This document shows, piece after piece, positions 1-9,119 of a stretch of DNA of 64,000 nt (positions within the stretch are counted from its first letter, which is position 1; the number at the start of each line of letters is the position of its first letter). The notes beneath the pieces were generated by a model, which worked only from the letters and a program-made list of their open reading frames with translations, was not told where the DNA came from and did no database searches. The position numbers and the translations under genes are program-made. The stretch comes from Linyphia triangularis (Eukaryota > Arthropoda > Arachnida > Araneae > Linyphiidae): the NCBI GenBank assembly GCA_963978545.1, contig OZ021722.1, positions 111,226,827 to 111,290,826 of the forward strand. Reading direction: 5' to 3'.

Positions 1-522
1 TTTAAATATGTTGTTGAATTAATTTGGGAAGAGCAAGAATATTATTTGAGAAATTGTATAAATGAAACTTTAGCTTTGCGATATTTTGAGTTTGCTGGTA
101 TTTTCTTTTTGTGTATTGATAAAACTTTTGTTGGCGATAAATTAGGCTTATTAGTCGTAGATTTATTTCACTTTATAGAATATGAGTGAAATGGTTTTTT
201 TTTTAATTTTGTCGAACACGAAGTAAACTTTGAAACGTTAGTTCGAAAAGTTACGGTTTCTGTGGTAGTATCTTGAGAAGTTATGTGTATACTTCTGTAG
301 TCGCCTGAACAAAAGTTTTTATCATATTATTGGAATATTGTATGAGTAAATTAAAGAATATCGATTAAAATTTAAAGTTCATATTATTGAAATTTAAAGT
401 TTTGCAGTTGGGAATTAAATTCGAAGTTTAGAATTTTAATTTTGGGTAGAGTTGGTTTTCTTTTGAAAAAAACAAAGAGAATTAACGATTGGCATTTTGA
501 TTGATTTCCCTTGTGAAAGAAA
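1..522. other. AT-rich leader upstream of gypsy gag; no gene seen
   Basis: No open frame of note and no RNA gene signal. By position this should be the 5' untranslated leader, and perhaps LTR, of the gypsy element whose gag starts at 523. I could not match it to the sequence after 8360, so neither LTR of this element is delimited. Confidence 0.4.
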
Positions 523-1900
523 ATGAGTTATTTAGGGAAAGGTAAAAAGCAAGATTTGCTTCAAATATGTGAGGTTGGTTGGTTGTATTCAGATTATCTG
601 GCGCCGTCAGCAACACGAGGGCTATAATGCGCCGAAACATTCGTCATTAGACAAGCCAACATACATTTACAAACACCCATGCCTAACACGGGACTCGAAC
701 CCGCAACCTCGCGGTTCAGAAGCTAGCACGCTAAGCACTATACCGTTTGGTCGGCCCAAATATGTGAGGAATTGGGCGAAGATGTGGATGCTAAAACTAA
801 AATACCTGAGATTAAGCGAATAATTTTAGGAAGTTAATATTATAATGAGGAGGAGGTTAGGTTGATATTTGACCGAGTGATTGAAGAAAGACTGAGAAAA
901 GAAGAAAAAGAAAGGGAAAGAGATAGGGAAGAAAGCGAAAGGGAAAGAGGGAGGGGAGAAAGAGAAATGGAAAGAGATAGGGAAGAAAGAGAAAGGGAAA
1001 AAAATTTTGCGCGGGAAATGAGACAGCATGAGTTAGAATTAAAAAAGCTAGAAGTTTCCCAAACTGAATCACCACCTCGAACAAACCATGTACCTGAAAA
1101 CGGAGTTCCCAGGATTCAATTGACGCATATAATGCCTAAATTTGAAGAAAAGAGGGATGAAATGGGTTTATATTTAATTAACTTCGAAGGAAAGGCAGAA
1201 ATGGCCAAAGTTCCAAAAAGAGATTGGACCGCTTATCTGTTGGGTGTTCTTCCTTCAGAAGTTTCAAAAATATTGGCTAGAGAATCGCCTGAAAACGCAA
1301 ATGACTATGAACATGTGAAAACTCTTTTTCTGAAAAGATATAAAATGAACAGCGAAAAATTGAAGCAGTATTTTTACAGACACGACACAGAAAACGCCAA
1401 TTAAAATTTGGAGAAACTATTACCACGAGTTGTTTTACCAAATGGATTGAAGACATGAAAGTTGAAACTTTTGAGCAACTGAAAGATCTGATTATTGCTG
1501 AACTAGTAAAATTTCGTGTGCCTCCAGAAATCAGAGAACACTTTTTAGACAATTGGATTAATATTAAAGATCCAGAGTATTTAGCAGAGAAATTGGATGA
1601 CTATGAAAGCGTTAGAGACAGTTTCAAAAGAAAAGAAAAACTACCTAGAAATAATTTCAAACCTCAGGAAGGACAATACCCTAAAGAAAAATTTAATTTC
1701 AAGAGAAATGCTCCATTGAAGGAAAATAAATGCGATGAAGGGGAAAGAGAGAAAAGATTTGAGAGAAGGAAGCAGCCTAGTTGTTACGAGTGTGGGTCAT
1801 TTTCTCATTTGGAGGCTCAATGCCATAAACTACGAAGATGTTAGTAGTGCGGATTTACATCGCATTTAAGACCTTATTGTGATAAACTCAAGAAAAGAAT
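523..1900 (+). pseudogene. Gag of the Gmr1-like gypsy element (broken)
   Basis: The frame opens at ATG 523, is interrupted by the SINE at 575-756, and resumes in the same frame at 757 because SINE plus duplication add 195 bp. TAA 835-837 is in frame. From 862 there is a strongly charged Glu/Arg segment (about 890-1020) expected to be helical or coiled coil, then a capsid-like region. A frameshift near 1395-1404 passes reading to the frame of 1455-1844. Two zinc knuckles follow: C-x2-C-x4-H-x4-C at about 1783-1826, then a second beginning with the last Cys before the stops at about 1841 and continuing to about 1880, interrupted by two consecutive TAG codons. Gag would form the particle and bind the element's RNA. 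It is not functional as it stands. Confidence 0.75.
575..756 (-). mobile_element. tRNA-derived SINE, copy 1 (inside gag)
   Basis: Read on the minus strand, the unit starts with a tRNA-like head containing an A-box-like run (AGTGGTTAGCATGC type) and a perfect B box (GGTTCGAGTCC), followed by a tRNA-unrelated tail ending in repeated CAACCAAC. It is flanked by a 13-bp target duplication, CAAATATGTGAGG, at 562-574 and 757-769. Sister copies are at 3434-3615 and 24833-25009. The tRNA resemblance is seen; transcription by Pol III is expected of such elements and is inferred here. Confidence 0.85.
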
Positions 1901-1974
1901 TGAAACAGTAGCTGCTAACTTGGTTCTGAAAGAAAATTTTAAAAATGTTCTAGAACCATATCTCAGTCAAGGAA

Positions 1975-2210
1975 ATATAAATATCATAGAAATGCCGATA
2001 CTTCGTGATTCCGGAGCATCAATCGACCTGATCTGCAGAAAGTATATAAAACAATCAATGTTAACTACAGAAACGGTGTGGATTAAAACACCATTATAAG
2101 AAAGCCCCATTTTTCTGCCTTTAGCTGAGGTTGAGAAAGACTGCGCTTATGGGTACTTTGTGACAATAGCAGCTGTCATCAGAGATTCTTTAGATCAAGG
2201 AAGGTACCTA
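1975..2210 (+). pseudogene. Aspartic protease region of the Gmr1-like element (broken)
   Basis: Same frame as the zinc-knuckle segment. A D-S-G-A-S active-site motif of retropepsins is encoded at about 2007-2021. A TAA near 2097 interrupts the frame. The segment stops at codon CTA 2208-2210, exactly where the Helitron-like element begins, and the reading frame continues at TTA 5111-5113. The protease would cleave the Gag-Pol precursor. Confidence 0.65.
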
Positions 2211-2962
2211 TCCCCCCAAAAAAACACTTTTGAAAAGTAGAAGAAGCACCAACCTCAAAAACACAAAAAAAATTCTTACAATAAAAAAATCATAAACATG
2301 ATGAAAATTTTCAGCCACAAATACAGTGATATAAAAAATGGCCAACCTCTGATTACAACTCTCGGTTGTGACTCGCTTGAGAATGTATGCTTACTTAGTT
2401 TATTTTTAAAATTTAAGTTCCACTCAGATAAAAATTTACGCTGCTTGAGGTTGGCGCCCGTCATAGGAATATTAACAATGTTTGCGTTTAAACTAATTTA
2501 TGGCTGTTTGCACGAATATTAAAGTTTGCGATTTCATTTGGATGGGTTGGAAATACAAAGTGATGTAAATCTTCATGTTCATGTAATTTTCAAAATAGTA
2601 TAGAGAAACTGTGCTCAAACGCTTGCATTTGAACCGTTATTAAGATTTTTTTAAGTTGGAAACTGAAGTGCTTGTGGTAAGCTTTTGTTTGGTTGATACA
2701 TACATTTTGGAAAGTTTTTATTGTGTAGGGGGTTTTAAAGATTAGTAATTAAGACGAGCGCAAACCTCAAGCAGCGTAAATTTTTATGGGAGCGGAACTT
2801 AAATTTTAAAAATAAACTAAGTAAGCATACATTTTTTATATCACTGTGTTTGTGGCTGAAATTTTTTATCATGTTTATGATTTTTTTATTGTAAGAAAGT
2901 TTTTTGTGTTTTTGAGGTTGGTGGTTCTTCTACTTTTCAAAAGTGTTTTTTGGGGGGATATC
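2211..2962. repeat. Foldback (inverted repeat) at the 5' end of Helitron-like copy 1
   Basis: The left arm, about 2211-2470, is repeated in inverted orientation at about 2760-2962. The outer ends read TATCCCCCC and GGGGGGATA. The right arm lacks about 45 bp that are present in the left arm. The same foldback is near-complete in the second copy at about 55562-56334. Because the right arm contains the reverse complement of the element's own 5' terminus, the structure looks like two 5' ends placed head to head. The small open frames here are shadows of the arms. Confidence 0.75.
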
Positions 2963-3030
2963 ATAACTTTTTTTAAACACTGGCGACTTCTCTTTTTTGA
3001 ATTTGTCCGTTTCATCGTTTTTCTATTTAT

Positions 3031-3420
3031 CACCTATGGTACACCTGGTACCAGGGATATTCATAATTCTTCAAACTGAGTTCGACGATACCTTACATGT
3101 AATAATTATCTTTAAAATTGATAAACCGGAAGTGGTACCAATAGCATCCCTGGTACTTTAAACATTCATAATTCATCAAAGCAAAAGTCCAACATGCCAT
3201 ATTTAACTTGGAAATTGATAAACCAAAAGTGGTACTACCTATGCTATACCTGGTACCTTAAACATTCATAATTTTTCAAGACAAGCTCAACGACACCCAA
3301 CATACCATATTTATCTTCAAAATTGATAAACCAGAAGTAGTACCACCCATGGTACACCTGGTACCATGAATATTCATAATTTTTCAAGTTGAGTTCAATG
3401 ATATCTTACATGACAAAATC
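3031..3420. repeat. Tandem repeat, period about 105 bp, 3-4 units
   Basis: The block running 'attcataattcttcaa', 'gataaaccggaagtggtacc' recurs three to four times with drift (for example near 3118, 3218 and 3327). The paralogous array is at about 55095-55500 in the second copy. No coding potential. Confidence 0.75.
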
Positions 3421-3433
3421 TACTTGAAAATTG

Positions 3434-3615
3434 GCCGACCAAACGGTATAGTGGTTAGCATGCTAGCTTCTAGACCGAGAGGTTGCGGGTTCGAGTCCCG
3501 TGTTAGGCATGGGTGTTTGTAAATATACGTTGGCTTGTCAAATGACGAATGTTTCGGGGCATTATAGCCCTCGTGTTGCTGAAGGCGCCAGATAATCTGA
3601 AAACAACCAACCAAC
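3434..3615 (+). mobile_element. tRNA-derived SINE, copy 2 (inside the Helitron-like element)
   Basis: Same family as 575-756 but on the plus strand, with A-box-like and B-box (GGTTCGAGTCC) motifs in the first 75 bp. It is flanked by a 13-bp duplication with one mismatch: 3421-3433 and 3616-3628. The paralogous element at 51468-56334 has the same target only once (55085-55097, minus strand) and no SINE, which gives the pre-insertion state directly. Confidence 0.9.
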
Positions 3616-3639
3616 TACTTAAAAATTGACAAATTGTTT

Positions 3640-5089
3640 GAATGCGGGCGGCAGTAACCATCAAAATCGACCACGAACGAGTAATAGAAACTTGTGTACG
3701 GCAACTCAACTCCCAAAACTTAAAGAAAAACGTTGCCATCGACAAAGAGCCTGTCTGCCAAGTTTCAGCTCGATTGGTTAGTTTGTACGCACAACGACCT
3801 ATTTTAGTGCATAAATAACGACTAATCAGTCAGGGACCCACAGCTTAACTTGGATTCCGAATCACAACGAACATCCACACCTAACCCAGGAATAAAATCC
3901 GGCACCTTTAACATACATCCCACTGAAAATTTATTCTAATAAATTGTTACAAATAAATATTACAAGTTTTTTTACAGCCTAAATATTGTGGTATAAATAA
4001 TTTTTACTATAACAAGCATTATTTTGGTTCACATAATAACCCATAGGTATTTGACAAAATTTAAAATATTTTTTAACAACAATTTTAAAATTCACTATGA
4101 AATTACAGTTTTGATGATATTTGATTCTACGATTTCATTTTACAACGGAAAGTAAACAAAATCAACGCATTTTTAAAAACGAATGACATTTTTGCAAATT
4201 CCATTAGCCAATTGCAATGCATGGTTCATGGGGTAAGTCCTCTGTAATGAATTGACTGTTACGTCAGCTCGCATAACCTCCATATTTATACTTTGTATTC
4301 AGCCCATAGTATCTTGCAACAAAATGTGATTGTTTTCATTTTTCAATGGAGATTTCCCGAAATTAAAATGTTTTTGAAAGTTAACTCTCTCTAAATTGTC
4401 ATACAGTTCAAATAACAGATGCAACTTGAAGAACAAATATTTCTCTTTAATTCTGTCTCTTCAAAAATTAAATTATTTAAATTTTAAAGATGTTATAAGC
4501 CATATAGTTATAGTCCAATTCGTTCTGCCTATACTTTAACTTACGTTCATTCTCACTTAAGCCTAACATGTTGGAAAAACTAACTTCAAAATGATAGCAA
4601 ACCTGTTTGGCAACTTTTGGCATATATATCTGAACATCAATTACAAGCTGATCGCCTTTATCTGTCGCCAAATTATGAAATGACAAAAAGTGGTTTTAAA
4701 TTAATTAAAAATGGAAAGAATTATTTAATGAAGTTCAAACAAGGATTTTAAGTTGAAACATTCCGCATCATATAATTCAATCCGTTTGAAGATCTATAGC
4801 TTAGTTAGGGCTGGACGTTTGTCTAAATTTTTACATCAAAATCGGGCTAGAACTCGTTTTTTTATTTCGTTTTGGAAATTTCAATATTTTTTTTCTTCGT
4901 TGTCTTTTATCCTAGGTACACAATTTTTTTATATATAAAAGATATCACCGAGACGAATCTATGGTATTTTTTGTATAATTATGTGAAGTTTCGTAAGCTT
5001 GCTAGAAAATAGTCTATTTCGGCTTTATCGCTGGAAGTTGTGCAGAGAATAGATACTTACTGTCGTTTCTGCCTTTTTAAGGTTGACTG
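3640..5089. other. Unique tail of the Helitron-like element; no recognised gene
   Basis: AT-rich DNA matched by the inverted copy at about 51475-52620 and 54780-55075. A 61-codon frame at 4753-4938 is kept in the second copy (minus strand, 51641-51826) with few changes, including the end. The protein is rich in aromatic and basic residues and resembles nothing I know. General similarity of the two DNA copies is enough to explain the shared frame, so it is not called as a gene. Confidence 0.5.
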
Positions 5090-5110
5090 CGAAACGACCG
5101 TTTCGTCTGA
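5090..5110 (+). other. Terminal hairpin and CTGA end of the Helitron-like element
   Basis: CGAAACG, AC, CGTTTCG forms a perfect 7-bp stem at 5090-5105, followed by T and then CTGA. Helitrons carry a short hairpin close to the 3' CTRR end that serves as termination signal in rolling-circle transfer. In the second copy the stem is partly decayed. Confidence 0.6.
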
Positions 5111-6845
5111 TTAGAAAACCGAACCATGAAACTATTTACTGAAATTAACCAGAATAAAAATTTCGAAATGGATAAAATTAATGTCATACAAACTCGATCT
5201 TTAAGTAAGAAGTTGGTAGAATCAGAGATGCCAAATTCGGAACCAGAAACAAGCGATTCAGGTAAAAATCAACAATTTGGAAAAGAAATTGGTAATGATA
5301 ATATTTTACCGATGGCAGATCTTTCAAGTGCAGAATTGGAACTTAAGAAATTAACCCCAGAAGAATTTTTAGACGCTCAATTGCAAAGTGAGGATCTGAA
5401 ACCCCTATTCAAAGAAGCAAAACATGACACAGATCCTGAGAAGTATAAATATCTGATAAAAAATCAAAAGCTGTTCGTCGTGAAGAAAGATGAAAAAGTA
5501 ACAGAACGACTTTTGCTTGTGGTCCCGGAGAAGTACCGAAAACAAATGATGGAATTCTTCCATGAAAGAACGGCATTTTATCTGGGAACAGCGAAGACTA
5601 AAGAGGCTTTATTTAAAATGTTCTACTGGCCAAACTGTTATAAAGAAGTCGAAACTTTTGTGAAATCATGTGATTTATGTCAAAGGGTAGGTAACCCACA
5701 AGATTAAAAGAAGGCACCACTCAAGATAGTTCCAGTTATTACGGAAATCTTTTCAAAAATAAATGTTGATGCTGTGAGACCTTTGCCTCAAACCCGGAAT
5801 CAATACCTCATTACTGCATTGTGCATGTCTTCAAAATATCCCGAAGCAGTCTCTGGAAAATCTCAAATCGACCACAGTAATTAACCTTCTGAGGGTCACA
5901 GGCGTATATATTCGTCATTTGATCCCCAGTTTTTCCAGCAATACACAACTTTTTTAAATTTATAAATAAAATGTAAAATAAAATATGTTTTTAATCTTTT
6001 TATTAGGATGATAGTTTAAAACCTACTTAAAAAAAAAAAAAAATTAAAAAAATTTATATATTTGGATCAGAAATAAAATTTTAAAATTGTTGCAGGGAAA
6101 ACAACTGTATAATTTCGCCCATTCCCTTGACGCTCAGAGGGTACGCCTTACTCCAAATTTTCAGCCGAATGGGCTTCCCAAAAGAACTACAGACTGATCA
6201 AGGAACGTCATTTATGAGTGCACTTACTTGCGAATTTTTTAAAAAGATTTGGAATTAAGGTTGTTAGAAGCCCTGTACACCATCCGCAAAGTAACCGGGT
6301 CGAAAGAATGCACATAACTCTGAAAAGAATTCTTCATGTCCTCTGTCTTGAATCTAGTTCCGACTGAGGAAAGATTTTGCCTCAAGCTCTGTTCGCGTTA
6401 AGCACTGTGACTCATGATAGTACAGGCTTTGCACCAGCTGAGTTAGTTCACGGAAGAAATCTGAAGACTCCGGTTGTATTGCTCTATGACAAGTTAACAG
6501 AAAAATACCAAAAAGAGGATTGTGTTGTAAACTATGTGTTTAAATTAATAAACTGTATGGAAAATTGTCAAGAATTAGCAATACGGAATATGGTAAGCGC
6601 CAAGGGAAAACTTTGGTATGATAAGAAAGCGGTAGAATGACAGTTCGTACGCGATCTCGTATTAGTTGTAGCTTCTTCAAAACCCAACAAGCTATCGGTG
6701 AAGTGGATTGGACCTGGGGAAGTCGTTCGATGGTTATCGGATACCAACTTTGTGATAAGGTTTCCCGATAAGAACAAAGATCCCGTTTACCATATAAATA
6801 TGATAAAGCTCTATTTTAAAAGAGTTGAACACTTGAATCTTTTGG
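5111..6845 (+). pseudogene. Integrase of the Gmr1-like element (broken)
   Basis: From 5126 the frame runs through a linker and then the zinc-binding His/Cys region (His of the F-H-E-R segment, then C-D-L-C near 5665-5680). TAA 5705-5707 interrupts it. The core follows in shifted frames: first Asp near 5770 in a D-A-V-R-P-L context, second Asp in T-D-Q-G-T near 6193-6207, and Glu in R-V-E-R near 6296-6308, so all three catalytic residues are still encoded. A MITE splits the core at 5885-6141. Reading then passes to 6377-6640 and, after a TGA, to a GPY/F-type C-terminal module at about 6698-6830. Integrase would join cDNA to the chromosome. Its position before RT is the notable point. Confidence 0.75.
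5885..6141. mobile_element. TTAA-type MITE inside integrase
   Basis: TTAA at 5881-5884 precedes an element that starts CCTTCTGAGGGTCA and ends TGACGCTCAGAGGG; the ends are inverted repeats with two or three mismatches. The right-hand target is reduced to TA (6142-6143), so two bases were lost after insertion. Excising the insert restores the integrase frame around the target. TTAA targets are typical of piggyBac-type transposases. The interior is AT-rich and non-coding. Confidence 0.7.
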
Positions 6846-8360
6846 GCCTAGAAGAAATTAAAGGCAAAAGGGAAGTTGAAGACGAAGAAGAGGAGGTACC
6901 AGAACTGGGCCTTGTTGATATATCTAACTGGTCAGCGTTGAATGAACTTTTAAAGGATATAAGATCAAAATCTAAACTTTCAGGTGCACAACAGAATCAA
7001 CTTGAGGAACTCTTATACAAGTACTCTGCACTCTTTTCAAATAAACCTGGTTGTACAGATCTGGCTGAACATGATATCGAGTTGGAAGTAGAAAAGCCAA
7101 TTATCGCAAAGTCATACCGAATGTCTCCACGACAAACAGAAATTCTGAAGGTCGAAGTCAATAAAATGTTAGAACTCAAAGTAATTGAACGAGGAGATTC
7201 GGATTTTACTTTTCCCTTAATACTGGTTGAGGTTCATGGTAAAGACCCAAGACCTTGTATTGACTATCGTCGTTTGACCAAAGTGACCAGGACACAGTAT
7301 TTCCCTATACCAAATATAGAAAAACTTATAGAGAAAGTGACATCCGCGAAATATATCACTGTTCTCGATTTAACCAGTGGTTACTGGCAAATACCATTGA
7401 GTGAACGGGCCCAGCGATATGCTGCCTTTGTGACCAGCTTTGGTACCTTTAAGCCATAAGGTTACCATTTAGGCTCAAGAATGCTCGGTATTATTTTAGT
7501 AGAATGATGGCTGGGTTGTTGCAAGACTGTGAAAATATGCTGTACCATACTTAGACGATGTTGCTATTTTTTCGAATACTTGGGAAGAGCATGTGAAACA
7601 CTTAAAAGAAATTTTAATAAAGATGAAAACAGCTCATCTCCACATAAAGCCTTCGAAGTGTTAGTTTGCTCGGGAACATGTCAAATATTTGGGCCACATA
7701 GTTGGACTAGGTGAGCGAACACCTGGAGAACTTAAAGTACAAGCCTTTAAATATTTCCCCAGGCCCCAGAACAAAACCCAAATTAGATCATTTTTAGGTC
7801 TTGCTGGTTATTATCGCCGATATATCCCCGATTTTTCTGTAATAGCGGCACCATTAACAGATCTACTAAAAGGGAAGAAAGTTAAATCGCCGGTGTATTG
7901 GAGCAGTGCTTGTGAAGATGCTTTCGAAGAATTAAAGAATCGACTTTCGAAAAAGCCAGTATTATTTAACCCCGATTTCACCATTCCATATGTCATTCAG
8001 TGTGATGCTTCGAACCTTGTACTAGGGGTGGTGTTTTCTCAGGTGAACAAAGATGGTGAAGAACATCCTATTAAGTACTTGAGTCGGAAATTTTCTCCAG
8101 CAGAACAAAAATATAGTACCCCCGAGAGGGAATGTGCTGCCATTGTTTATGCGATTCAGAAATTAAGATGTTATCTTGATAATCAGCTAAAGTTCATCAT
8201 TCAAACAGATCATAATCAGTTGGTCTGGTTAGAGAAAAATACAGGGGCTAATCCGCGTCTGTTGAGATGGACCCTCACATTACAACCATTCAAGTATGAA
8301 GTTGTCCATCGTAAGGGAAGTCTCCATCGAAATGCCGATACCCTGAGTAGAGTTCCTTAA
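6846..8360 (+). pseudogene. Reverse transcriptase and RNase H of the Gmr1-like element (broken)
   Basis: The frame that carries the integrase C-terminus continues without a stop through an acidic linker into RT. It includes the D-Y-R-R-L segment (about 7260-7275) and the V-L-D-L-T-S-G-Y-W block with the first catalytic Asp (about 7362-7388), and stops at 7459. The Y-L-D-D catalytic box is encoded at 7548-7559 in another frame. From about 7689 the RT thumb (F-L-G-L-A-G-Y-Y-R-R-Y) and RNase H are open to TAA 8358-8360. RNase H shows D at D-A-S-N, E at P-E-R-E-C and D at T-D-H-N-Q. Together they would copy the RNA into DNA. At least two frameshifts make it non-functional. Confidence 0.8.
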
Positions 8361-8613
8361 ACATTGATGTAAAACATTGACTTTGTACATATTTTTATTT
8401 ATTCTTCTTCTTAGAACCTTAGTATTATGGGTAGGCTTATTTATTTCAACTTGCAATACTCTACTAAAATATTATAATTTGGCAGTAAAATACTAATTTA
8501 AATTAGTGTACTGAATCCAACTGGCGGTATGAACACTTAAGACTGAAAGACTTTAAATTCTAAGACTTTTTCTCTTCAATAAAAAGTATTCTCTTGGAGA
8601 GGAGGAATCTATA
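8361..8613 (+). other. 3' region of the Gmr1-like element with a purine tract
   Basis: Non-coding AT-rich DNA. GGAGAGGAGGAA at 8596-8607 could be the polypurine tract that primes plus-strand synthesis, in which case the 3' LTR would begin about 8608. The following bases do not start with TG, so the boundary is uncertain. Confidence 0.35.
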
Positions 8614-8687
8614 AAGATTTATCTAAGCGAGTGGCAACAGCCAAATGGTTAAGATTTATCTAAGCGTGTGGCAACAGCCGAAGTGTT
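8614..8687. repeat. 37-bp direct repeat, two units
   Basis: The unit beginning AAGATTTATCTAAGCG occurs at 8614-8650 and 8651-8687 with a few differences, back to back. No other role is apparent. Confidence 0.8.
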
Positions 8688-9119
8688 ACCCTGACGACGA
8701 TCAACCCATAGACTAACCCTTATCACATGGCAAGAATTTCGGCCAACCCAACTCTCAATCCAACCGTATGTCCAACTTGAAACCAGTTTTTGAGCTCCGC
8801 GAGTTGGCGTAGGGTTGCTATAGTTGGGTAAAGAGTTGATAGTAATTTCTATCTTCCGACCGCCATAAATATAACTTTATGCTCATGTTTGGCACAAATT
8901 TATGCCTACTAGAGTTGATTTATTTTCCAGGGCCGTACCAAGGATTTTTTTCTTTTTTCGGGAGGGATACGCGCACCCATATTCCGAAACTATCTGTAAT
9001 AATGTTTTATAAAATAATTGTTGATAATACTCTTAGATTAAATACACTTATTTAATTAATTCAATAAATATTAACTTATTAATTATACAGTGCTATTGAT
9101 CTACGTTTTTCTTAGTAGA
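8688..9119. other. Non-coding stretch with a dispersed CCAACC-rich motif
   Basis: Around 8741-8800 lies a run rich in CCAACC that resembles the reverse complement of about 17661-17705, so it is part of a dispersed repeat. At 8930 a sequence starting CAGGGCCGTACCAAGG looks like one end of a hAT-type element, but I found no matching partner or 8-bp duplication. Confidence 0.35.

Larger units (their letters stand above)
2211..5110 (+). mobile_element. Non-autonomous Helitron-like element, copy 1
   Basis: It begins with TC directly after an A (2210) and ends with CTGA (5107-5110) directly before a T (5111), matching the Helitron rule of TC...CTRR inserted between A and T. A 16-nt hairpin sits one base before the terminal CTGA (5090-5105). 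Removing 2211-5110 joins two codons of the interrupted gypsy pol in frame, with no target duplication. A second copy lies inverted at 51468-56334 and has the same two termini and the same A/T flanks. Inside are a foldback (2211-2962), a roughly 105-bp tandem repeat (3031-3420), a SINE (3434-3615) and a unique tail. No Rep or helicase gene is present, so it would depend on an autonomous relative. Confidence 0.65.
523..8360 (+). mobile_element. Ty3/gypsy retrotransposon with integrase before RT (Gmr1-like), multiply interrupted
   Basis: The coding segments are in one orientation in the order gag, protease, integrase, RT, RNase H. Ordinary Ty3/gypsy elements have RT and RNase H before integrase; the order seen here is that of the Gmr1 lineage and of Ty1/copia. 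The integrase C-terminal GPY/F module and the start of RT share one open frame (6698-7459), so the order is not an artefact of two elements side by side. Gag carries two CCHC knuckles, and RT and RNase H are of gypsy type. The copy is dead: stops and frameshifts occur in each domain, and it contains a SINE (575-756), a Helitron-like element (2211-5110) and a MITE (5885-6141). A purine-rich tract at 8596-8607 may mark the 3' LTR boundary. No LTR pair was found. Confidence 0.8.

Noticed and set aside
680..756. tRNA gene on the minus strand
   Set aside because: It has A- and B-box-like motifs, but the cloverleaf is imperfect, it continues into a shared tail, it has target duplications, and it occurs three times. 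It is the head of a SINE.
826..1084. Minus-strand Phe/Ser/Pro-rich frames
   Set aside because: They are the complement of the Glu/Arg-rich gag segment.
2298..2522. Frame similar to frames at 55485-55820 and 56023-56316
   Set aside because: These are the same arm of the foldback read in different copies and orientations. Stops differ, and the peptide is a by-product of the repeat.
4753..4938. 61-codon frame conserved in both copies of the Helitron-like unit
   Set aside because: The two DNA copies are similar throughout, including non-coding parts, and I cannot show selection on the protein by eye.
2211..5113. TA target duplication and a Tc1/mariner type for the 2.9-kb unit
   Set aside because: TA can be read on both sides, but the two ends are not inverted repeats. 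The TC...hairpin-CTGA reading with A|T flanks explains both copies and the restored frame better.
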